Shown piece after piece: positions 57,165 through 64,000 of a stretch of 64,000 bases of DNA. Position 1 is the first letter of the stretch. The number at the start of each line of letters is the position of its first letter. Origin of the DNA: NVTR01 sp965237505 (GTDB taxonomy: Bacteria > Pseudomonadota > Alphaproteobacteria > Rhodobacterales > Rhodobacteraceae); assembly GCA_965237505.1 (NCBI GenBank), contig CBDEFR010000009.1, forward strand, positions 1,116,001 to 1,180,000, in the 5' to 3' direction. Under the pieces are notes generated by a model, which was not told where the DNA came from, did no database searches, and saw only the letters and a list, made by a program, of their open reading frames with translations. A program made the position numbers and the translations under genes.

Positions 57165-57761
57165 CTGGACACTAATGACAACCTATCTGGTTGGAAACGA
57201 CACCCGGAACTGGAGCGTTTCCAGACCAGGATTGGGACTGTAGATTCCCAAATGCGACCGGTGATCAAAGGAAACGCCGTAGCGCATTCCATTGTCCGCC
57301 TGATAGCCAACTTCGATGCCCGATCGAAATTCGATCAGACCACCAATATCCGGCCCCTGTCCGCGCAGGAAAAGCCCGCTCATGGCGTGCAGTTGAACAA
57401 AGACGTTGTCCGAAAAGTTGGGCAGCGTATAGCTGTGCCCGATCCCGGCCCACACATCACTGGTGTCCGTCACAGACAGACCATAGATCAGCTGAAACGG
57501 GCCAGTCATGTGGCGCGTGTCACGTCTGATGTAGACCTCGTTGCCGACCTGATCTTCCTGAAAGAAAACCGAACCGGCAGACACCGCTGTGTAACTTTGC
57601 GTTTCGCTGGACGCGAAGCAGTTGGTTGCACAATAGTTGATCGACATGTCCCACATTCCAAGCAGGAATGTAAGCACTGCTAAAGTTCCGTCCATGTATG
57701 CCCCTCATTAATTTTTGGGTTGGTTTAATCATGGACAAAACCGATTGTCATTAGAGTCCAG
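57165..57761 (-). other. 23S helix 25 intervening sequence encoding a PagL-like protein
   Basis: The insert is bounded by CTGGACACTAATGACAA (57165-57181) and TTGTCATTAGAGTCCAG (57745-57761), a 17-bp inverted repeat with one mismatch that would extend helix 25 as a stem. On each side normal 23S sequence resumes (ACGCCGTCAC and AGCTCCGACTG). The position, about 530 nt from the 5' end, matches helix 25, a classic intervening-sequence site. Nearly the whole insert is one ORF in the rRNA sense direction. Confidence 0.9.
57183..57695 (-). CDS. PagL-like lipid A 3-O-deacylase (acyloxyacyl hydrolase) inside 23S rRNA
   Basis: 170 residues, ATG at 57695 with GAGGGG 7 bp upstream, and stop TAG (57183-57185) adjacent to the terminal repeat. 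The N terminus MDGTLAVLTFLLGMWDMSIN is hydrophobic and may be a signal or anchor. The rest has alternating beta strands as in an outer-membrane barrel. Near the C terminus, SFDHRSHLGIYSPNPGLETL has His-x-Ser and a Glu 12 residues after the Ser, matching the PagL catalytic triad spacing (His126, Ser128, Glu140 in Pseudomonas PagL). PagL removes the 3-O acyl chain from lipid A. Translation from an excised rRNA fragment would be unusual. A silent passenger is the alternative. Confidence 0.85.
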   Translation of the reverse strand: MDGTLAVLTFLLGMWDMSINYCATNCFASSETQSYTAVSAGSVFFQEDQVGNEVYIRRDTRHMTGPFQLIYGLSVTDTSDVWAGIGHSYTLPNFSDNVFVQLHAMSGLFLRGQGPDIGGLIEFRSGIEVGYQADNGMRYGVSFDHRSHLGIYSPNPGLETLQFRVSFPTR

Positions 57762-58143
57762 TCAAGCTCCGACTGTTTGTAGGCGTCCGGTTTCAGAAAC
57801 TGTTTCACTCCCCTCGTCGGGGTGCTTTTCACCTTTCCCTCACGGTACTGGTTCACTATCGGTCAGTAAGGAGTACTTAGCCTTAGAGGGTGGTCCCCCC
57901 ATGTTCAGACAGGATTTCACGTGCCCCGCCCTACTTAATACGTCGAATTGAGCTTCTCATACGGGGCTGTCACCCACTCTGGCCAGCCTTTCCAGGCTGT
58001 TCTGACCACTCTCATCGCTCGGCTGGTCCCCGTTCGCTCGCCGCTACTAGGGGAGTATCTGTTGATTTCCTTTCCTCCGGGTACTTAGATGTTTCAGTTC
58101 CCCGGGTTTGCTTTTCTAACCCTATGTATTCAGGTTAAAAATA

Positions 58144-58162
58144 CCCCGGATCAAGTCCGGGG
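58144..58162. repeat. Palindromic repeat in 23S helix 9
   Basis: CCCCGGATCAAGTCCGGGG lies about 140 nt from the 23S 5' end, where helix 9 is variable and often carries intervening sequences in alphaproteobacteria. The same 19-mer occurs at 59131-59149, 59256-59274 and 60660-60678. Confidence 0.85.
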
Positions 58163-58292
58163 TGGGTTGCCCCATTCGGAAATTTGCGGGTCAAAGCTTA
58201 TTCTCAGCTCGCCGCAACTTATCGCAGAGTATCACGTCCTTCATCGCCTCTTACTGCCAAGGCATTCACCAAACGCCCTTTTTGCGCTTGAT

Positions 58293-58781
58293 TTGATCCA
58301 GAAAAAGACAGGCTCTCCTGTTTGTCCTGCCAAGCAGACAGGACCGATTTCTGGCTCAAAGCATTACTATCCCGCCCCGGACGCTGGTTCGAGCTTCCGG
58401 GACATGTGCCACTCTCTCAAATGGCACGGGTTAGTTTACTTGACTTGGATTGTGTTTTGCATTCGGGGATCGAACCCCAGGGTCATTGGGCGGGAAGGCC
58501 CGCAAACCCATACAAAACACGGTATCTTTTACGCTTTCGGGTCGAACCCGACAGACCTGACCCACTTGCCAGATCAGCGCAAAAAACTGATGTTAGTATC
58601 TCTCTATACGATGTCAATTCGTCCGATTGGACGGTGAAACACACTGAATGTGCTTCACGGTCAAATCGAGCGATGTTTTGAAAACCACGCTTTTGAAAAC
58701 ATCTGGTGGAGCGTGTCATCCTGCAAGGATGCAAACCAAATAAACCGATACGCGCCAGCAAAACTGAGCGAAGCGAAGGTT
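58293..58781. other. tRNA-Ala to 23S spacer, no further gene
   Basis: 489 bp without a supported gene. It should contain processing stems flanking 23S. Near 58704 an 11-bp piece (TGGTGGAGCGT) repeats the 3' end of tRNA-Ala but is not followed by a tRNA. AAAACACGCTTTTG-type inverted stretches around 58680-58700 may be part of processing structures. Confidence 0.5.
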
Positions 58782-58857
58782 TGGTGGAGCGTATCGGGAT
58801 CGAACCGATGACCCCCTGCTTGCAAAGCAGGTGCTCTCCCAGCTGAGCTAACGCCCC
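58782..58857 (-). tRNA. tRNA-Ala (TGC)
   Basis: 76 nt, acceptor GGGGCGT paired with ACGCTCC, encoded CCA, anticodon TGC in CTTTGCAAG. It has the standard position in the 16S-23S spacer. Confidence 0.97.
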
Positions 58858-58860
58858 ATT

Positions 58861-58920
58861 CAGGCATCAGTAATCAGGCATCAGTAATCAGAAATTCTGA
58901 TACCTGATTACTGATAACTG
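58861..58920. repeat. Heptamer-repeat hairpin between tRNA-Ile and tRNA-Ala
   Basis: Five heptamers of the ATCAGNN type (ATCAGGC, ATCAGTA, ATCAGGC, ATCAGTA, ATCAGAA) are followed after ATT by their complement (CTGATAC, CTGATTA, CTGATAA, CTG). It forms a near-perfect hairpin of the same kind as the helix 45 insert. Confidence 0.88.
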
Positions 58921-58922
58921 TT

Positions 58923-58999
<77 letters not shown>

Positions 59000-59092
59000 A
59001 GAACGAACCGGTAGGTCCGTGATTTTTTGACAACTGAAGAGATATGAGGACGGTCCGGTCCAACATCATGTCCGAAGACATGATGCGATTTG

Positions 59093-59149
59093 CCCCGGAT
59101 TAAATCCGGGGCTGCTAAGTGATCCACGAACCCCGGATCAAGTCCGGGG
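59093..59149. repeat. Two palindromic repeats in the 16S to tRNA-Ile spacer
   Basis: CCCCGGATTAAATCCGGGG (59093-59111) and CCCCGGATCAAGTCCGGGG (59131-59149) lie 19 bp apart, just downstream of the 16S 3' end. Together they make two adjacent hairpins in the precursor RNA. Confidence 0.85.
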
Positions 59150-59160
59150 CCGCCAGGAAC

Positions 59161-60656
<1,496 letters not shown>

Positions 60657-61020
60657 AAACCCCGGATCAAGTCCGGGGTATCCTTGACGTTCGAACCTCT
60701 GCACATCGCCCCGTTGTTCAAACGGGACAGTTTTCTGTTTGTTGTGCTTCAGGTTTTCATAAGAAAACAAGAAACCGTCCAAACAGTGAAGCTGACCTTA
60801 CATCATCGCGCCGGACCGAGATCCGGTGCTAGTAAGTCGACATGCAAGTGTTGATCCATCGAAATGAACCAAACCGCCCACATATCTCTTCAGTAACCAT
60901 CAATTTCAAAGAGCACGAGAGACACAATCAACCGATGCGCCGCTGATTTGCCGACGCGCCCGCCTCATCTGCCTCTGTTTTTCCACCGGCTCAACGATGT
61001 TCGCCGGGTCGGTGAAGGGT
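60657..61020 (-). other. rRNA operon leader
   Basis: About 360 bp between the probable promoter and 16S, with no gene. It contains another palindrome copy (60660-60678) directly before the mature 16S 5' end, opposite the pair just after the 3' end. GTTGTTCAAACGGGACAG and the AAGAAAACAAGAAACC region may include antitermination or processing sites, but none can be named with confidence. Confidence 0.6.
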
Positions 61021-61049
61021 TATTTACGGACCGCAGAGCAAGATCGCAA
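61021..61049 (-). promoter_or_regulatory. Probable rRNA operon promoter
   Basis: On the minus strand TTGCGA (61044-61049) and TAAATA (61021-61026) are separated by exactly 17 bp and lie about 365 bp upstream of 16S. TTGCGA/TAAATA pairs are usual for rrn promoters in Rhodobacterales. An AT-rich stretch (GCCGAAAAAACC) just upstream could act as an UP element. Confidence 0.7.
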
Positions 61050-61289
61050 GAGGTTTTTTCGGCAAACCGAATGTTTTTCCGTGCGGTCCGCCATCCGGCT
61101 CAAAATCTGGTGGTCGAAGTAGAAAACACGACGAAATTGCAGCGCATGGTGCAACATGATTGGCCGCGGAGGACTCTGCCGCCACGCAACTGGCAGATTA
61201 TCCGCCGGCCGAGGCCTCAGTTGCGTCCGTTTTCCGGGATCTTTTGCCGACTCGTATCAGGGCTGCCCGACTCGGGCGGTGATGCGCAA

Positions 61290-61880
61290 CTATTTCCATT
61301 TCAGCCGCATCGCCAACAGTGCAAAGGCAATACCCAGATAAATCAACGGCTCGATCTGCCAGCCTTTTCTGAGCATCACAAAATGCGTCGCCCCCAGCAC
61401 GATGATCAAATAGGTCAGCCAGTGCAGACGCTTCCACGCCATCGCCCCCATCTTGCGGATCGACAAGTTATTGGAGGTGATGGCCAACGGGATCATCAGC
61501 ACAAACGCCGTCATGCCGATGGTCACATAGGGGCGTTTCATGATATCGGCCCAGATGCGGCCGAAATTCTGAACATCCAGAACCAGCCAGACCGTCAGGT
61601 GCATCGCGATATAAAACACCACCGTCAGTCCAAGCGCTCGGCGGAATTTTATCAGGCTGACGCCGGTGAACTTTCTTAACGGCGTGATCGCCAGAACCGC
61701 GATCAGCAGTTTCAACGCGAACCGGCCGAGTTCCTGCTCCAGCGCTTTGATCGGCTCGGCGCCAAGACCGCCGGTCAGGCCCAGATACAGAAACCAGAAC
61801 GCCGGCAGCACCCCGATGACATAGATCGGCCACGCCGGAACACGGCGAAGAGCGCCGTTGATCGTTTGAGAGGGTGTCAT
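61290..61880 (-). CDS. msrQ: Heme-binding membrane subunit MsrQ
   Basis: 196 residues from MTPSQTINGALRRVPAWP. An upstream in-frame extension to 61964 has no good start. The protein is an inner-membrane b-type cytochrome with about six hydrophobic segments (WPIYVIGVLPAFWFLYLGL, KLLIAVLAITPLRKFTGVSL, ALGLTVVFYIAMHLTVWLVL) and histidines in MHLTVW, LHWLTY and ATHFVM that can ligate heme. MsrQ passes electrons from the respiratory chain to MsrP. It is the last gene of the operon, 11 bp after the GDCCVYCSYG gene. Confidence 0.93.
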   Translation of the reverse strand: MTPSQTINGALRRVPAWPIYVIGVLPAFWFLYLGLTGGLGAEPIKALEQELGRFALKLLIAVLAITPLRKFTGVSLIKFRRALGLTVVFYIAMHLTVWLVLDVQNFGRIWADIMKRPYVTIGMTAFVLMIPLAITSNNLSIRKMGAMAWKRLHWLTYLIIVLGATHFVMLRKGWQIEPLIYLGIAFALLAMRLKWK

Positions 61881-61891
61881 GCGATCGCGTC

Positions 61892-62098
61892 TTAGGCGCA
61901 GCAAGCGTCGCCGGCCTGAATCGGCGGGCACGGCCGGGTTCCGTAACTGCAGTAAACACAGCAATCACCGGGCAACGGTTTCAGAACCTTGCCGCAGCCC
62001 TCGCATTCATAAAACCACTGGCAGGCATCGGTTTGCATGATCTCGGCCTTTGCGTGGCCACAGTCCGGGCAGGTGATTGTTGAATTCAAATTCGTCAT
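61892..62098 (-). CDS. GDCCVYCSYG-domain zinc-ribbon-like protein
   Basis: 68 residues, ten cysteines: CPDCGHAKAE, ECEGCGKVLKP and GDCCVYCSYGTRPCPPIQ, ending GDACCA. The GDCCV(F/Y)CSYG motif defines a small family often found next to mercury-transport genes, probably binding metal through the cysteine pairs. It overlaps the MerF-like gene by 4 bp. The role is not established. Confidence 0.88.
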   Translation of the reverse strand: MTNLNSTITCPDCGHAKAEIMQTDACQWFYECEGCGKVLKPLPGDCCVYCSYGTRPCPPIQAGDACCA

Positions 62099-62304
62099 GT
62101 TCGGGCCCTTTTGACCAACGCATATACAGTAATGCCAATGAACACCGCCAGCGCCGGATACAATACAACGTCAAGCATACCAACCAAGGCCGACAGGCCG
62201 ACTGCGGCGAACAGCACGACGAGCACCGGCGTGAAACAGCACAGCGCCAAAATCACCGTGCCAACCGCACCAAGTTTCAAAAGGCGATCATTTTGCAAGG
62301 CCAA
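62095..62304 (-). CDS. merF: MerF-like mercuric ion transporter
   Basis: 69 residues with two transmembrane helices (AVGTVILALCCFTPVLVVLF and LDVVLYPALAVFIGITVYAL). The vicinal Cys pair CCFTP in the first helix is the Hg(II)-binding pair of MerF. The start is TTG at 62304, with TGAGGAA just upstream, 6 bp after the msrP stop. There is no merA or merR beside it. It sits between msrP and msrQ, so it should be co-transcribed with the methionine-sulfoxide repair system. Confidence 0.9.
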   Translation of the reverse strand: MALQNDRLLKLGAVGTVILALCCFTPVLVVLFAAVGLSALVGMLDVVLYPALAVFIGITVYALVKRART

Positions 62305-62310
62305 AGTTCC

Positions 62311-63234
62311 TCAGAAAAACTTTTGCAGGTCCATACCAGCATAAAGGCTGGCAACCTGATCGCCATAACCATTGAACAACAGTGTCGGCACCCGCTTGGA
62401 AAACAACCCGCCACCAATCGGCCGTTCCGTGGCTTGCGACCAGCGCGGATGATCTACTTGCGGGTTCACATTGCTGTAAAACCCGTATTCGCGCGGGTTC
62501 TGCATGTTCCATGTGGCCAGCGGCTGCTCTTCGGTCAGCGATAGTCCGACAATCGACTTGATCGACTTGAAGCCGTATTTCCACGGCACCACCAGCCGCA
62601 ACGGCGCGCCGTTCTGGTTGGGCAGTTCTTCACCATAAAGCCCGGTCGCCAGGATCGTCAGCGGGTGCATGGCTTCGTCCATCCGCAGCCCTTCGCGGTA
62701 CGGCCAGTCCAGCAGCCGCCGCTTTTGGGCAAACATTTCTTCCGGGCGCAGCAGGGTTTCAAATGCGACATATTTGGCGCCGCTTTGCACCCCAACGCGT
62801 GCCAGCAGCGTCGCCAGCTCAAAACCCACCCACGGAATGACCGCCGACCAGCCCTCGACGCAGCGCAGTCGGTAGATGCGCTCCTCCATTGTCACGCCAG
62901 CCATGAGATCGGCCAGATCATAAGTGCCGGGGCGGTCCACCAGACCGTCGATTTTCACCGCCCAGGGATCGGTCGTCAGCACATGCGCATTCTTGGCCGG
63001 ATCACCTTTGCCGGTGCCAAATTCGTAAAAGTTGTTGTAGGTGGTGATGTCCTCAAAGGAATTCGGGTCCATATCGGTTGAATATTTGCTTGGCACGGTG
63101 GCGATCGACGCCGCCGCGACCGGCCCGGCGATCGCCACCGCGCCTGCGGCTGCCAGCAACTCGCGCCGGTTCAGATAAGCCGCGCGCGGCGTCACCTGCG
63201 ACCACTTCAGGTCATTTTTCCAGCGTCCGGTCAT
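62311..63234 (-). CDS. msrP: Periplasmic protein-methionine-sulfoxide reductase catalytic subunit MsrP
   Basis: 307 residues from the ATG at 63234, with GGAGGGA 5-11 bp upstream. The N terminus has a Tat signal with RR at residues 23-24 (LNRRELLAAAGAVAIAG), consistent with export of a folded molybdoenzyme. The molybdenum-ligating Cys125 is in RLRCVEGWSAVIPW, and the cofactor-binding region VPWKYGFKSIKSIVGLSL is present. MsrP reduces methionine sulfoxide in periplasmic proteins, with electrons from MsrQ. It is the first gene of a four-gene operon with merF, the GDCCVYCSYG gene and msrQ. Confidence 0.95.
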   Translation of the reverse strand: MTGRWKNDLKWSQVTPRAAYLNRRELLAAAGAVAIAGPVAAASIATVPSKYSTDMDPNSFEDITTYNNFYEFGTGKGDPAKNAHVLTTDPWAVKIDGLVDRPGTYDLADLMAGVTMEERIYRLRCVEGWSAVIPWVGFELATLLARVGVQSGAKYVAFETLLRPEEMFAQKRRLLDWPYREGLRMDEAMHPLTILATGLYGEELPNQNGAPLRLVVPWKYGFKSIKSIVGLSLTEEQPLATWNMQNPREYGFYSNVNPQVDHPRWSQATERPIGGGLFSKRVPTLLFNGYGDQVASLYAGMDLQKFF

Positions 63235-63430
63235 TGGTCCCTCCGATAGTCTGATCAGACAATGACCTAAGTCGAAAGGAACACAAAACCAAACCAACAT
63301 ATCTCACGATATTGTTGGGTATTTGAAATGTTCCGGTTTACTAAAATCCAGATTATTTTTGGCAAGAATACTCCTGCCAATGGCAAAGTCCCGCCAACCG
63401 GCCGGGCTTTTCGTCACTGAGGCGTGGCGA
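63235..63430. other. Intergenic region between clpB and msrP
   Basis: About 196 bp between the clpB stop and the msrP start, both on the minus strand. It should contain the msrP promoter. GATAGTCTGATCAGACAATG at about 63245-63264 contains TGTCTGATCAGACTATC-like dyad symmetry and could be an operator. No terminator with a clear T-run is seen. Confidence 0.4.
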
Positions 63431-64000
63431 TCAATGCACCGTCGCCTGATCCGGCTTGGAGCGCTTGCTCGGCGCCAGCCGGTCGCCGACAATCAGGCCA
63501 TCAGCCCCGGCGCTGACCGTCACCGTGTCACCCTCGGCCACATCGTCGGCCAACAGCATCTCGGCCAGCGCATCCTGCAAGGCGCGCTGGATCACCCGCT
63601 TCAGGGGTCGGGCCCCGAACACCGGGTCATAACCTTCGTCGGCCAGCCAGGTCCTGGCACCGTCCTCAATCAGCAGCGTGATATTGCGCCCCGTCAGCCG
63701 CCTGGCCAGCAAGCCAAGTTGAATGGCCACGATCCCGTCCATGTCGGATCGGCTGAGCCGGTCAAAGATGATCGTCTCGTCCAGACGGTTCAGAAACTCG
63801 GGCCGGAAATGCGCCCGCACCGCGTCCATCACATCGCGCTTGGCGTCACTGGCGTCAGCGCTATCGGGCAACTGACTCAGCGCTTGGCTGCCAAGGTTGG
63901 AGGTCAGCACGATCAGCGTCTGTTTGAAATCGACGGTGCGCCCCTGGCCGTCGGTCAACACGCCATCGTCCAGAACCTGGAGCAATATGTTGAACACATC
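63431..64000 (-). CDS. clpB: Chaperone ClpB, C-terminal part (5' end outside window)
   Basis: About 190 residues of the second AAA+ module and C-terminal domain of the ClpB disaggregase. Visible are FNILLQVLDDGVLTDGQGRT, the sensor-1 region VDFKQTLIVLTSNLGSQ, HFRPEFLNRLDETIIFDRLS with the arginine finger, and the sensor-2 GYDPVFGARPLKRVIQ. ClpB works with DnaK to resolve protein aggregates after heat stress. The truncation is only the window edge. The stop is TGA at 63431-63433. Confidence 0.95.
   Translation of the reverse strand, partial: DVFNILLQVLDDGVLTDGQGRTVDFKQTLIVLTSNLGSQALSQLPDSADASDAKRDVMDAVRAHFRPEFLNRLDETIIFDRLSRSDMDGIVAIQLGLLARRLTGRNITLLIEDGARTWLADEGYDPVFGARPLKRVIQRALQDALAEMLLADDVAEGDTVTVSAGADGLIVGDRLAPSKRSKPDQATVH

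Noticed and set aside
58704..58714. Second tRNA-Ala-like 3' end in the spacer
   Set aside because: Only 11 bp match and no cloverleaf can be formed.
61198..61968. Overlapping ORFs on both strands across msrQ
   Set aside because: Only the 61290-61880 minus frame shows the membrane segments and heme histidines of MsrQ.

Overview
The window looks like a chromosomal stretch from an alphaproteobacterium, most likely Rhodobacterales. Signs are the 16S-tRNA-Ile-tRNA-Ala-23S-5S rRNA operon layout, a TTGCGA/TAAATA type rRNA promoter, an FrcBCA-like sugar transporter, the MsrPQ operon and the density of insertion sequences (IS). Core genes survive only at the edges (sufS, tRNA-Arg, the sugar-acid operon, rrn, msrPQ, clpB). 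About 40 kb of the rest is an IS graveyard with nested elements. Element labels such as IS21-a or IS3a are local names for this window, not database names.

Layout. 1-742: sufS 3' end and tRNA-Arg(CCG). 781-10184: IS630-1 copy A, a type III restriction locus (complete res, truncated mod), and decayed IS3/IS21 elements. 10185-14252: LysR regulator, divergent class V aminotransferase fragment, PIN-domain remnant and small genes. 14305-17032: an IS1202/ISNCY-like element interrupted by IS256. 17214-20193: complete ABC sugar importer. 20321-24815: IS4, IS5 fragment, IS481 and ISAs1, the last splitting a dehydrogenase gene. 23043-29998: tightly overlapping sugar-acid operon on the minus strand (ABC ATPase fragment, SDR, UxuA, kinase, SMP-30 lactonase, AGE epimerase, interrupted SDR). 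29999-38121: IS21-a, IS3, IS1202-like, IS21 and IS630 elements, plus a serine recombinase fragment running into tRNA-fMet (38078-38154). 38286-54296: further nested elements with scraps of anti-phage genes (dCTP deaminase, N-6 DNA methylase). 54396-61049: rRNA operon on the minus strand. 61290-63234: msrP, merF-like, GDCCVYCSYG protein, msrQ. 63431-64000: clpB 3' end.

Most interesting. (1) The 23S rRNA gene carries a 597-bp intervening sequence at helix 25. It is bounded by a 17-bp inverted repeat and encodes, in the rRNA sense direction with its own ribosome binding site, a complete 170-residue PagL-like lipid A deacylase with the His/Ser/Glu spacing conserved. (2) The same rRNA operon is decorated with palindromic repeats at the 16S helix 44 tip and 23S helix 9, and with heptamer-built hairpins at 23S helix 45 and in the tRNA-Ile/tRNA-Ala spacer. 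(3) A compact three-gene serine-recombinase element sits inside the Walker A codons of an IS21 istB gene. Removing it with a 2-bp GA core restores the P-loop exactly. (4) The tRNA-fMet gene expected just after 5S lies 16 kb away, beyond a block of mobile DNA and defence-gene remnants.

Many insertions could be verified by removing the element and one target duplication (IS630 TA, ISAs1 10 bp, IS256 8 bp, IS66 8 bp, IS1202-like 16-17 bp, ISb 3 bp). Other IS3 copies lack duplications, which points to deletion or recombination between copies.
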